Assembly (NCBI RefSeq): GCF_019578655.1
Contig: NC_063263.1
Span: 7,574,001-7,638,000 of the forward strand
Direction: 5' to 3'
From: Ricinus communis
Taxonomy: Eukaryota; Streptophyta; Magnoliopsida; Malpighiales; Euphorbiaceae
Length of the DNA: 64,000 bases
Shown here piece after piece: positions 37,519 to 49,666 of this stretch. The translations under genes and the position numbers were made by a program. Each line of letters opens with the position of its first letter. Position 1 is the first letter of the stretch. Below the pieces are notes generated by a model. That model saw nothing but the letters and a program-made list of their open reading frames with translations, was not told the DNA's origin and searched no databases.

Positions 37519-37647
37519 CAGTTTATCACTGTGTTTTCGACCCTTGAAGAAGTCAAGGACTTAGCGAGAAGCCATCCTATTAAACAAAACATTAAGGAAA
37601 GAAAAGAGAAGAGCTCCTCCTACCAGTGCACTAGCTATGGTTTCTCC

Positions 37648-38907
37648 TCTTTAAAATTGATCAACAATTGATTCTGCCCTAGGGAAAGAAGGCATAGAAA
37701 TATGTTTGACTTACAACCTGCTACAACTTGCTAATTACAAATTATCTTATTGGTAGAAAATCCAAATACTATGCTACAACTTAATTAATTAATTTAATTG
37801 GTATTTTTTACTCATATGATTATTACAAACTTCCACCTACTGATTCCAATTCTCAAAAGTGCTTACGAGATTTCCATGTTTTTACACTCTTATACTTCCC
37901 ATAACATCAATCTTGACCCTAGTTGCTGTAGCGTTTGTTCATTCCATTAATCTTTTGTATCTCACTCAATTACAATTTGTTTTGTTTAATATTATTTAAA
38001 ATTTTATTTTAAATCAATATTAAAATCTTAATACAATTAAACTTTTAAAATTAGATTTATATTTAATAAATTATTGATATTTTTATTATTAATAAAATTA
38101 ATTAATAAATGACTTAGTTAATCTAATTAACTAAATAATCAATAAAATTATTTTAATAAATTTACTTATATATATATTTATAACAATATAATAGTAAAAT
38201 TATAAAAATTTATAAAACATAAGTAAAATACAAAAAATAAAATACAAGGAAAATCGTTGAATTTAAACAAAAATTTTATTTTTTAAATTTAAAATTTCTC
38301 AAAATGCTATTTAAAATAAAAATCAGATGCTCCAAGTCCGTTAGTAATTCTCATATAAATACAAGGGTACGTACTCTATGCTTTAAAAAAAAGAAAAAAA
38401 AGACTCGAACGCATGGCTTCAGAAGCCTTAATTTTAACAAAGATTTGTCTTTTTCGTAGAAAGCTTATGATTATGAACGTCGAAAAGGCAGCCATGAAAT
38501 TGCAGAGAATGGGAATAACAGTATAAACTGGTAGAGATTGTGGAATTCGATACAAGTTTGATTCTGTGGATTATGTGCCAACACTAATATCTAAACCATA
38601 CTGCATACTCCATTTTTTTCTTTTCACTAAAAATTCTCACTATTTCACTGTGCAAAGAAACCAATTGTCCTAAGCCCAGGCATTGAAAAAATTCCAATAC
38701 TATACTGTAATATTTGCATTTTCAGATTACAAAAACCATTCCGTCACCAAGTCAAGTCAACCTCTCACATTTAGCAGAGAAGGTTGGCAACAACAGAATA
38801 GCAGTAGCTTCTTGAAAACAACCTACTCTTACTTAATCATGAAGAGGAAATCTCTTTCATTTCAAACATCCCGCTTGGAAATCCATGCCTACTGAAAACA
38901 TTCTCCT
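37648..38907. other. Intergenic region between NLR remnant and RRM gene
   Basis: AT-rich DNA, probably including the old NLR promoter (left) and the 3' UTR of the RRM gene (right, about 38.6-38.9 kb). No further gene was recognised. Confidence 0.5.
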
Positions 38908-41558
38908 TCACTTTTGGTAGGGATGGTACCTTCCTGTAACAGCACTACCACCATTGTCACCGCCTACATATCCCCTACTACTCCCATGACTGCCGTTACC
39001 AGCACCACCACCACTTCCATATCCCTTAACACTGCCAAAACTACCACTCTCACTGCTTCTTCCAAATCCTTTACCACCACCGCCATATCCTGCAGTGGGA
39101 CCATAACCACTTGTGGTACCATACCCACTGCCTCCATATCCCCCGCTACCAAACATCATGGGACTACCATACCCGAATCCATAACCATATCCACCATAGC
39201 CACCATAAAAACCATTACTGCTTCCATAGCCTCCACCGTAGCCTCCATAACCACTGTAGCCACCATAACCACTATATGCACCATAACCTCGACCCATTTT
39301 TCCACCATACAGACCCCCTGAATTATGGCCAGCACCATAGCCACCTGCACCATTGCTGAATCCAGTGTGATACTTTCCACTGGAGCCATAATCACCACCA
39401 TTTCTCTTTGGTACAGCCTTCTTGATTTCCACCTAATTTGTAACAAGGACTTAAGTTGTAAATATTTCATTTGAAAAACTATCAACAATAGTACCAATTT
39501 TCTAACAACTTTAGTTTACCCGTTTTCCTCCAAGTTCATGTGTCCTGCCAGTTGAAAAGATCTGTTCAACAGAATCTTCAGTCTCAAATGTGACAAAGCC
39601 AAAGCCCCTAGATCGTCCAGTTTTATGATCCAGCATTATCTGGTGCTCAACAATGTTGCCATAGACAGAAAAATACTCCCCCAGTTCATCTGTGAAAAAG
39701 AGCCATATAGTCAAAAGAGGGTATCATTTAGCTTCTTACAAAGGAGATAATATAACATGACAGCTGAACTCTACCTTCAGTCAGAGTTGGTGGTATTCCA
39801 CCAACAAAAATTTTCCTGGCTCTTACAACTCCTTTAACCTCCATTTCCTCCCTCGGAACTGTCCTCTTTACTTCAACCTGGCATAAGAATGCACTACAAT
39901 AAGCTCCAAAAAACTGAAATTTTAATCACTCATAAGGTGGGAAAAAAGAAGCAAATAAATTATTGGAAACTTTAACGTCCTATTTAATGAAGGAGCGGGA
40001 GTATTACCGCTCTGTCATCAATGATATGGTCTTCCTCCAAAACCCTATCAGCAGCTGCCAGGTCAGCAAATGTTACAAATCCAAAACCCCTTGGCCTTCC
40101 AGAATGTCTATCCCTCATAATAACAGAGTCTGTGATTTCTCCAAACTTACTGAAGTAACTAGTGAATGTTTCTGAAACCAGATCAACATGAACAATATAA
40201 GTGATAGGAGGAGAGTGGATGCTGGATTAAGAGAATCTAACGGCCAAAAATAGAAATGGGCACCTTGTCTATGTGGTACAGATGTTTACAAAGGGGGAAA
40301 GGTTAGATAAACTGCTTTACCAGTAAATATTATGCTTCTACTTTTTACGCACACCTATAGTTATAGTTTTATCAACATCAAGCTCTTGAGGAAATAGAAA
40401 GCATCCATCAGTAGTTAATGTTTCATCTAATTTGCTTTTCTTTTTGCTCGAGGTGAGTTTCATAAATGGCATAAGTGTGTTGCGGTAAGGCACTGAGCAT
40501 CAAAAGCTTGATTTTAAGCTCTGTATCTCAATTTAGCTTTCTGAAAATCAGCAGACTGCAGATTTTTCTGGAAAGTTAAGACCCCATAAAGCCTAACTTC
40601 AGTTTAATCCAGTATAAAAACCGATAACAAGGGATATGATGAAGAAAGATAAGTCCTCTGCTATATCCATGCCAGAAAACAGTAACCCATGAAACACAAC
40701 TATCCATTGCACCCCAAAGACCAAAGTAGAAAATTCCTCATTGGGTGAAGAGCATTGAAATTTCTAGCGCAAATGACAATGTCTGAAACTCTAAGAAAGC
40801 ATGTAACTAGTTCTTAAATAAAGTTATTCTTTAAGAAATTACCAAGCAGGAGTGAGAAGTTTGGATCACAAGTTTTCTACTAAAAACTTTTGGCCAACCT
40901 TAATATTGTTTCCCAACACTTTAATTAAATGGCTAAACTGCGTGCCTACTACCCAGAAAATAACCTATATAATGTTCCCATTCTTTGACAAAGTAAAACA
41001 ACAATCAAAGCAACTTGATAAAATATTTGTGATATATGGAATTAGAATAACACAGGGTTCTAAATCAGCAATTACAATCAAAATCATTGTCCTTCACAGA
41101 ATGTGAAACAAACAAGAATGTTATATTAATATAACTCATGAAAGAAAAAGAAAAAGAAAAGAAAGCATTTACCTTCAGTAGTTTCCCAAGAGATACCACC
41201 AACAAAGAGTTTTCTACCGGCAACAATAACACAATTATTAATTATAATCTCTCCATTCAAAGCTCTAACTTTCGGGCTGTGAAACCCTAAACATCTACTA
41301 CAAAACTAACTAACCAACTAACCCTTGAGAAGAATCAGAAGAAGAATTATCACGAGTCTGATTAAAAGTTAGGGATTGCCTTCTCCCATTGCCACCTGCA
41401 CCGCCTAATTCATGTTGATTTTGATGATGATCCTGTTGGTGTTGTTGATTATCATCGTAATAATCATCCTCTTCTTCTTCTTCGCCATTACAGGCTACAA
41501 TATTGTTATCTTCAAACTGAGTTCGTCGTTGTTGTGCTTGTGGATAATCGTAATCCAT
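38908..41558 (-). CDS. hnRNP-like RNA-binding protein: two RRMs and a Gly/Tyr-rich tail
   Basis: Six exons on the minus strand: 41558-41323, 41213-41173, 40171-40008, 39877-39775, 39689-39520 and 39432-38908, giving 412 residues. An acidic Gln/His/Asn-rich N-terminus (1-78) precedes RRM1 (about 80-155; RNP2 KLFVGGISW, RNP1 RGFGFVTF) and RRM2 (about 169-245; RNP2 KIFVGGIPP, RNP1 RGFGFVTF). The last exon encodes a low-complexity tail of GYGG, GSGG and SGYG repeats ending GRYHPYQK. This is the plant hnRNP A/B-like (RBGD) architecture; AT3G13224 is the closest protein I recall. Such proteins bind RNA in the nucleus and take part in splicing and stability control, and their tails drive condensation. 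The R-Y-H-P-Y end resembles a PY-type nuclear import signal. Exon 2 is only 41 bp. All junctions are GT-AG. Opposite-strand frames over the tail are shadows of its repeats. Confidence 0.93.
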
Positions 41559-41807
41559 TGATTCTTGATTGTTTTGTCGTTGCCTAACTTTTAAAACTAG
41601 AGAAAACAATAATATTTGAAACTTAGAATTTGAAAGTGAAGCTATACAAAACGCCCGATCATTCAGTTGGAGATGAGACTGTAAACAGTGAATCAAGAAT
41701 TTAGAAACCCTCACTAGCCTAGGGTTTTTCAGAGAGGGAAATAAAATAAGGTCTTTTCGCTTTCTGATTTTTTTCTTTTGTGTTGCAGAGTAATCCCAAG
41801 TCCCCCG

Positions 41808-41839
41808 TAAACGCTGCCGTTACCAGTAAACGACGTCGT
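41808..41839 (-). promoter_or_regulatory. Paired palindromic AAACGnnGnCGT motifs upstream of the RRM gene
   Basis: AAACGCTGCCGTTA (about 41808) and AAACGACGTCGT (41828-41839) lie some 250-280 bp upstream of the start codon. Closely similar palindromes occur between the FHA and GLYR2 genes. A telo-box-like CTAGGGTTT (about 41717-41725) lies nearer the start. Role inferred from recurrence only. Confidence 0.45.
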
Positions 41840-41849
41840 GGAAAGGAAA

Positions 41850-44566
41850 TGCTTTGCTGAAAGGAAAAAGTCCAATATCTCATCATGCGCTTTTGGAGGC
41901 TCAAAACAAAATGCATGAGAAATATAATTTATAGCGACAAAAGAGATGCGCACATATATGACTCAAATATAGTCATGCAATTATCTTTTTATTTATATAT
42001 ATTGCACAGTGTTATTATTTTTATTATAAAATTAAAACTATAAATATAGTAAAAATTTTAATATTTATTATTATAATATTTTTTAAAAAATAATTAATTA
42101 AATATTTTTATATATTATAATATTTTATTAATATAATAATATAAAATTATTTTAAAAATATATATTAATTAATTTTAGTATTTTATAAATTAATATTACC
42201 AATATAATTGTTATTATTATTTTTTAAAATTAAAAATTTATTGTATAATTAAAAAATTTATTATTAAATATTATATTAAAAATATAATCTAAAATATTAT
42301 TTCTAAAATCAAAATAATGATCTAATTAATAAATTAATTCATTAATTAATAATATTAAAATATAATTAATATACTATTTTTTAAAATAAAATTAATAATC
42401 ATTATCTATTTAGAAAATTATTTATTAATTGATAAATATTAAAATATTATTTTTTTAAATTAGTTGAAATAACATTAAATATAATTAATATGTTATTTTT
42501 TTAAATTAGACTAAAGAATATAATTTATTAATAAAAAATTTATAAAATTATAAAATTATATATAAATTTAAATTTTATAAATTAAAAATAAATAAATAAA
42601 TATATATATATATATATATATTAAAATAAAAAATTTATGATTTAAAAATTAAACACATATATTAAAGAATTTAGATTTTAGAAATTGATATATATAGATA
42701 CTGATGATGTAATGTACAATTCTGCACTTGAGGTGTGTATACATTTAAAAGCAAAATCTGCATTTAGATGAATTAGCGAGTAGCATATTGGTAATTTCAC
42801 TTGTAAGTCTCCCTTTCTACCATCCATCATAATCGATGGGATGTGTATTATTTTTTCAGTAAAAGATAAAAATACAAATAATAAGTAGCCTACTTGCACA
42901 TACAATTCTACTATAATCGGTTCAAATACAAAACCCATTACCTCTATCTAGAATTCTTCAGAAATAGCTCTCTTCTTATTTTATATTTTCTCATATTTTC
43001 TCCTCTACTATGGTCAAAATAATTTCAATTTTGTCCTGCTCTATTATGTTGTTAATCAAATAATTTCCTTATTCAATATCTTAGTTGAGTTTAATTATTT
43101 AGATCCAACCATAGATCTCATTCTCTCTTCATCATTTTGTATTTTGGTGAAGGAGTTTTGATTTGTTGAAATAATAATGATCCTGCAAGATCTCAATTGA
43201 AAACTTTTTATTTGATGCAGAGCCAAGACAATTTAGTCAATCTTGTTGAAATCCTTAAGAGTTATGGTGTTTCTTCCACCCATGTGAAGCTCCTTAGAAA
43301 GACCACATCAGAGATTCAAATCTATTGAAAATCATTTTGAAAGAACATTAGATTTACAATAGATCCGTCTATGAGTTCTTATTATAATTATTATCCTAGC
43401 TTTTGGTGAATCTTTTTGTGCTTTCTTTGATCCTCCTTAAGTGGGTGTACTAGATTGTTTAATAATATAGACTTATTCAAATTACGGTTCGTCTAAGTTC
43501 TAAATTTCTTTTAAGTTAAAAACTGAACTCCTAACAATTAAATTTAAAATTTTGAAAAGCCTCGATTTGTAATTAAAATATATATTTTCATATATAATTT
43601 TTGAATACACTAAATTTATAGACTAAACTAAGGACAAGAATAAATTTGATATCTTCGGATAATTCATCTTAATAATATCAATTTAAGAAGTCTATAATCG
43701 GATTTGGGCGAGTTCGAGTTTGATTTTTGATACTAGTGATGTATTCAAATATAGTGCAAATTTTTATTATTTGCAAGTAATAGGTACTCATTTAATATTA
43801 ATATTTTACTTATATTTTAAATTTTTATTTGATTGATTTATGTTTTATAATTTTTTTAATAATAAAATATTTTATTAATTTAATTCTTATTTTCTAATTT
43901 CATTAGTATTTATACATTTAAATGAATTTATTAATCAGGTATTTGTCTTATTATCAAAATTTATTTATACAAATAGATTTTAGCGGATACAACACACTCT
44001 GAGCATATTCAACAAGGAAACAGATTTAAAGTAAATTCGAGTAAATATATTTTAATATATTTGAATTCAGATACCTTATATTAAGCGAATATCTCTAACT
44101 TCTTGCAATTCATAAATTGAACTTAAAAAACATAACTTTTTGACTTGGTAAAATATATATATAGAGTCCAAAAATTCAGACGTTTTAGATGCAAATGGAT
44201 GTTTGTTATATTAAAATTTCAATCATAAGTCTATAACTTTGTGTGTTAAATTTCGATTATTCCAATTATGGATGTACGATTTGCATATGTTTCAAAGAGT
44301 TGAAATTCGACATCATATTGGCATCCAAAATTTTTCCTGCAGCATTACTGTGGCAGTAGTCAAACTTCTGAGAGTAAAACGAGCTGAACAAAGTAGAGTT
44401 AACTAAACAGGAAATTTCAGAGTAGACTGGAAACATTACACCAACAATATTTTACAAAGCACAAAAGAACAAAATAATTACACCTACACAACTGAATATA
44501 TGTTAGCAGTAAAGCTACGCATCTAACAATGTCGGCCAGAATTATGCGCGTTCCTTATAACTGCAA
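41850..44566. other. AT-rich intergenic region
   Basis: About 41.95-42.7 kb is almost pure A/T with a (TA)n run at 42601-42621. No gene was recognised. A short open stretch near 43219-43327 was considered as a gene fragment and rejected. The segment next to 44567 probably includes the 3' UTR of the FHA gene. Confidence 0.55.
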
Positions 44567-45639
44567 TTAATCCTCTAGCTCCTCCTCCTCCTCATCAGTA
44601 AATTCTTCTTCCTCTTCATCACTTTCTCCTCCATTTTCCTCCTCCTCCTCGTCAGCATCATTCACAATAAACCCTCCAAGTGTTTCATCATCCTCATCAT
44701 TATCTATGGACATAGTTTTCTTCTGCAAAGAGTCTTTCTTTCTTGCTGTATCTTTACAAGTTTTGGTTTTATTTTTTCTATCCTTTGATCTTGTTGAGTA
44801 TTTTGATCTCTCAACCTTGCTTATTTTCCCAACAATTACCTTATCCTCTTCACTCTCACCACTCCAGTCGTCGTCATCGTCATCATAATTGTCTCCACTT
44901 TTCTTTTCTCTCTTTCTCTTTTTGTTGTTCTCAAACCTCTCATCATCATCTTCACTATCTTGCTCAGGTTCTTCAATGAACCAATCCCAATTGTTGGCAT
45001 CCTTAATTCTTTGCTTTGGATAGCAATCAAACTCGTGCCCAATTACAAGAAATCCAAACTCTGCAATCCCCAGATAAAAAAAAATTGCATGATCGATAAT
45101 TAAAAGAACGACATTATAATCACTAATTTGAAGTAAATATCTAGAAAATGACAAACCTTTGACAGGGTCAATCTGTGAAAGATTATTTCTTTCTAAATTC
45201 TCACTCTCCAAATCATTTTCTTCTGCCAATCCAACATCAGATTATTTCATCAATTAAAGAAACTACTATAGAACTGACGTCAAAAACAGCTAAGAACAAA
45301 CAAACCTTTAACCGCTCCAATTTTTTTGAGATTGAACCAAACAGGATTTTGGCTAGAAATGCAGAACCAGTCACCGGCACCCACCTCACCTTTATCGAAC
45401 TTTCTGAAAACCTTAATATCTCTTTCGCTTTCACCGCTTTTTCTTACCCAAAGTGGGTTCTTTCCAATAACTTGAAATGAAACCCTAGGTTCTGTTTGAT
45501 TGTTTTCAGTTTTAAATAAAACGTGACGGCGAGACACTGTTCTGTCTTTGGTGTTATAACCTAAACCTCTCCCAAACACTGTCTCGAAACCGTCGCTTTC
45601 AACCTCAATTCTCGAGCCATCGTCTCCTTCAATCTCCAT
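44567..45639 (-). CDS. FHA-domain protein with acidic C-terminal tail
   Basis: Three exons on the minus strand: 45639-45306, 45222-45157 and 45060-44567, giving 297 residues. The N-terminal FHA domain (about residues 10-90) shows the expected GRG (23-25) and SRRHV (36-40) motifs, then FQVIGKNPLWV. FHA domains bind phosphothreonine peptides. The middle has a conserved-looking block FGFLVIGHEFD and NWDWFIEEP. The tail alternates Asp/Glu runs with Lys/Arg clusters (KKRKREKK, RSKDRKNK), resembling nuclear, chromatin-associated plant proteins. AT3G02400 is a comparable Arabidopsis SMAD/FHA protein as recalled; its precise role is not known to me. The gene is divergent from GLYR2 with 207 bp between start codons. 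Frames on the plus strand over the acidic tail are artefacts of repeated GAA/GAT codons. Confidence 0.88.
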
Positions 45640-45846
45640 AGTAGTAGCGAAAAGGGAAAAGACGCAGTCGAAACTTGAAATTAAAAACGTTTCTTTTTTG
45701 GAATGGCGGTTCAGCAAACGATGTCGTTTTAATCTGAAACGATGGCGTTTGGTATCTGGCTCTATCTCTTTGTTTATCCTTTTAAAAACATTGCACAAAA
45801 ATTCTATTTCTTGTCACAGCTGTTGAAACATCGCAAGGAAAAAAAC
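45640..45846. promoter_or_regulatory. Short bidirectional promoter between FHA gene and GLYR2
   Basis: Only 207 bp separate the two divergent start codons. Two imperfect palindromes of the form AAACGATGNCGTTT lie 21 bp apart at 45716-45729 and 45737-45750. The second contains an ATG (45742) in frame with GLYR2, so the true GLYR2 transcription start must be downstream of or within this element. No TATA box is obvious on either strand. Confidence 0.65.
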
Positions 45847-48800
45847 ATGACATTGCTAGTGAAGATTAACAACAGTCACTCCTTGCTATCAACAATGTGC
45901 TCAAGCTTTTGTCCTCAACTTCCCAGTCACCTTAGAGCAATACCCATTTCTTCTTTCCTCACTAGACAATCCTTCAAAGCTTTTTCTGTCAGTGCTTCAG
46001 TTAAAGGTAATTTCATTCTCAGTCATATCTTGAGTTGATGGTTCTTTCAGGATCAATCTTTCTTGCTTTTGTCCAGTTCTCTTTTTTTTTTTTTTTTTCT
46101 TTTTCTATTGCCGTCTATTGGTCTGGACTCTTGAGAGTCCAAATAGTTTTGTCATGATTTTTTAATTTCTGGAGTTAACTTATCTTTCATGCATACCATT
46201 TATGTGTTTGTTGAATTGTCCCCTCTTAAGCTGAAGCTTGTTGTGAATCTGCAGCTGATGGATCATCCACACGTGTTGGCTTTCTTGGTATGGGAATTAT
46301 GGGTACCCCCATGACACAGAATCTCATAAAAGCTGGGTACGATGAGCAAAGAGAACTTTTAACATAATATCGTTCTATTTATATAAAACAAATGTTGTTT
46401 ATCACTACAAACTGATAATAGTTTATTCAAAATTACAAAAGACTTATTCTTAATTGAAATGCAAATTTCATTTTCTCCATTGCCTACCATACAAGAAACA
46501 TAGAAATAAATTGGCAGTTAAGACATGTTAGAGAATTTATATCATCTAGAGTTTAACCATGCTTTTGCATCTTGTAGATGTGATGTGACTGTTTGGAATA
46601 GGACCAAGAGCAAATGCGATCCTCTCATCAGCTTAGGTGCAAAGTAAGTACCAAACACAGCGCATCAGATATTTTCTTCTTTTGATCTTCACATGATTAT
46701 GGCATAAACCAGAACTTGGATGAACGTTAGTAAGAAGCAAACTTGATTGTTGACATTGTTTAGGCCATTTAGACAGTACTCTAAGCAGTTTACTGTGCTG
46801 AAATAAAGCTAATTTGTCACATTACCAAATATAAATGAGAATACAAGGGGTTATGCATGTTTGTTTTCTCATGCTTATTTATGTTTTTTCCTTGTCTACT
46901 ACTTAGATTTATATTATCCTTTTGGAGAAAGCTCACGTCCTTTGTTTAGCATGACTTGAAAACATTATTTACTCTACAGAACTTCATTTAGGGAGAGCAA
47001 GCATCTGTCACAAGGCTGAAAGGGGAGATCTTATAGTTATTTATTTCTCTTGCTTTCCCCTATTGCAGTTTTAACTTGATATTTAAAACTCGATACCATT
47101 ATTGACGCTTGTTCTTCTGGGATGTCATGGTAAAGCAAGGTTGTGATTGTGCATCATCTTAACATAATAACATGAATTCAGAGAATTACTTTCCAAATTT
47201 GATTACACTTGCTTCACCTTGTTAAACTTCATATACCACAAAGCTAGCTAGGTGTTGTTGCTCTTGGGCTTTCATCTATAATCATTCACAATTGAATCTC
47301 AGAGAGAACATTTCACATGGATAGTTATTCATTGATGCAGATATAGACCTTCTCCTGAAGAAGTAGCTGCTGCCTCTGATGTCACATTTGCCATGCTTGC
47401 TGATCCTGAAAGTGCAGTGCGTATGTTTTTTGATATAGTCAATTGCTTGTCATGCTCTTATGCATCGTATCTTACAGCTGCTTTGTTCCAGGTGGAGGTT
47501 GCATGTGGAAAGAATGGAGCAGCAGGTGGTATGGGCCCAGGGAAAGGGTACTACTTCCTTCTTTTCTCTCATGATAGTATTTTGTGCTCTTATGGTCATC
47601 TACAACATTAGAATGCAGATACTTGTTAAGTTTGCAGTTCTATTGGCATTCATGGAGCAGTATAATCCTGCAAATTTTCAAAGTTGCCTGTATATAGTTC
47701 TTGAAGCTTGCTAGCTTTTTCATAAAGGGCAATGCATATAGCTACAGGTCACAAGCTGTCAATTTACTAGAAGTGGCCTTCAGTATATTTCCTCTTTTTT
47801 TTTTTCAAATAGTTTCCTTAATTATATCACTTCTTTTTCAAATAGTTTCCTTAATTATATCACTTCTTTTTCAAATTGTTATCCTGTCCTTCCTAACTCA
47901 GTTCTACCTATACACTAATGCTAGGTATGTAGATGTTTCAACTGTTGATGGAGGTACTTCTAAATTGATTGGTGGGCACATCAAAGCTACCGGGGCATCA
48001 TTTTTGGAGGTGAAAATACCTTCTTATTGTGACTGAGATATTCACTTAATTGATTAGAATCAATTGACAATAGTATTCAAAGGGATACTCCTTTTAAGGT
48101 CTAAATCTTTTCCTATAGGCTCCTGTTTCCGGCTCTAAAAAACCAGCAGAAGATGGGCAGCTTATATTTCTTACTGCAGGTAAGAGTTGGCTGTTCTTAT
48201 AATCCAAAATGCTCAAATATGTCGCCTGTAGGGGCAATAACATAGTTATGGTCGGATCAAAGCAGGATCTTGGGAAGCATATGGATGGTCCTAGTGTTAA
48301 ACATTTTTGCGTAAAATGTCTGCTCTTTGGACTCGAGCCCACATGCTTGTGCTTGGACTCTACAGAAATTGTTTCGTGCACATTTAAAATTATTGAAATA
48401 TCTGGAAATTTCTTTTCCAGTATAATCAAGATGGCAGTTAATGAGCTTTAAATTTTTCCTGCAATTTTTGTTTTTGTCTTGTATTTCTTATGATATAAAC
48501 TATAATCTTTTAATCTGTGTTCCATAACACAGTGAATGGCCTAGTAGAAACTGAAGCATAAGGTGCCATCTTTCAGGTGACAAACCTCTGTATGAAATAG
48601 TGGCTCCATTCTTAGACATCATGGGGAAGGTACCTTGGTTTTTCTCTGTTACCCAGGAATGTCAACTCTGCTACTGTTTTACATAGATTTGTAATTTTAT
48701 CCAGTCAAGATTTTACCTTGGAGATGTCGGAAATGGCGCTGCAATGAAACTCGTTGTCAACATGATCATGGGAAGGTTATAAAGAGTTCCTTCCCTGTTG

Positions 48801-49666
48801 ATTGCTTTTATTTTGTACTTGCACTGATTGACATTATGACTCCTGCTGTTTTCCACAATTTGCAGTATGATGGCAACATTTTCTGAAGGGATTCTTCTGG
48901 GTGAAAAAGTTGGACTCGACCCGAATGTAATAGTTGAGGTATTCCATACCTACATATATATATATATATATATATCTTATTAGGTCATATTTTCTGCCAC
49001 ATTTTCAATAAATTACAAGCATGTTGGACTCTTCCTTTTACTTTTGTGGGATTACTGCTATTCAAATATCTCCTCGTTTTCTTTTACTTGTTGTGTCAAG
49101 CAAATTTTCTCTCTTATTCCCATTCTTTGCTTTATAAGACACTGCGTGCATAGGACCATAGTTGAATAACTGTGACAGGTTAAAACCCTGTCACCCTGTT
49201 TGGAAATGGCATATGCTGTTTCTCTTATTTTGATTGTCATCTGTCTTATCAAGTATTTTTTTTTCTCTTTCTGAATCTTTGTTGAATCTTCTTTTCTGAA
49301 ATTTTCTTATATTGGTGGTATTACAGGTAGTGTCACAGGGTGCCATTAGCGCACCAATGTACTCCATGAAAGGTCCATCTATGATCAAATCTATCTATCC
49401 TACCGCGTTTCCTTTAAAGCATCAGCAAAAGGTTTGTAATTGATTAAGTCGCTTGCACTATTTAAAATCAAACTGATGATCTCAAAATAAAGTTCTGATG
49501 CTGTCAGGACTTGAGACTTGCTCTTGGATTGGCAGAATCTGTTTCTCAACCAACCCCAATTGCTGCAGCTGCAAATGAACTGTACAAGGTAGCTAAAAGT
49601 CATGGCCTGAGTGATAGTGATTTTTCTGCCGTGATCGAAGCATTGAAAGTCAAATTGCAGTCCTGA
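45847..49666 (+). CDS. GLYR2: Glyoxylate/succinic semialdehyde reductase 2, plastidial
   Basis: Twelve exons: 45847-46006, 46255-46336, 46578-46643, 47341-47416, 47492-47547, 47925-48009, 48119-48179, 48577-48629, 48705-48775, 48866-48938, 49327-49431 and 49508-49666, giving 348 residues. A Ser/Leu-rich N-terminus (1 to about 53) fits a transit peptide. The NADP(H)-binding Rossmann start GFLGMGIMG is at 62-70, followed by VWNRTKSKCDPL, the APVSGSKKPAEDG substrate loop (from 176) and GNGAAMKLVVN with the catalytic Lys at 228. The C-terminal helical domain follows. The enzyme reduces glyoxylate to glycolate and succinic semialdehyde to gamma-hydroxybutyrate, detoxifying aldehydes. The sequence matches Arabidopsis GLYR2 (AT1G17650) closely throughout. 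Starts at 45742 and 45895 are alternatives; 45847 gives a compact transit peptide. Exon 4 uses a weak GTGCGT donor. Confidence 0.94.
47802..47880. repeat. 33-bp minisatellite in GLYR2 intron 5
   Basis: About two and a half head-to-tail copies of a 33-bp unit. CAAATAGTTTCC starts at 47806 and 47839, and a diverged CAAATTG at 47872. A small open frame spans it but is not conserved coding sequence. Confidence 0.85.

Larger units (their letters stand above)
33981..37647 (-). pseudogene. CC-NBS-LRR (RPP13-like) remnant A, interrupted by a Pack-MULE
   Basis: Reading the minus strand, an N-terminal coiled-coil start (IASALVGGALL, then NVLFNRMASR and a stop) lies at about 37647-37528. A 781-bp element interrupts, and the coiled coil resumes at 36728 with DDAEEKQMPSMKEWLDELKD. 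The NB-ARC follows: GMGGVEKTNLAQL at about 36306-36253 (the P-loop glycine changed to Glu), FLLVLDDI then a stop in place of the usual Trp near 36050, [34 protein letters not shown], and MLDL where MHDL is expected. Leucine-rich repeats run to about 34055 in more than one frame. No ATG is present at the expected start. Multiple stops, frameshifts and the insertion make it a clear pseudogene. The 3' end runs into remnant B with no spacer. Confidence 0.88.

Noticed and set aside
38914..39497. Several overlapping open frames on both strands at 38.9-39.5 kb
   Set aside because: They are other-frame readings of the repetitive Gly/Tyr codons of the RRM gene's last exon.
43219..43327. Open stretch reading DNLVNLVEILKSYGVSSTHV, faintly like an mTERF repeat
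   Set aside because: Only about 35 codons before a stop, with no further repeats, so the similarity is too weak to call a gene fragment.
44706..45042. Ser/His-rich and Met/Thr-rich frames near 44.7-45.0 kb
   Set aside because: Shadows of the GAA/GAT-rich acidic tail of the FHA gene.
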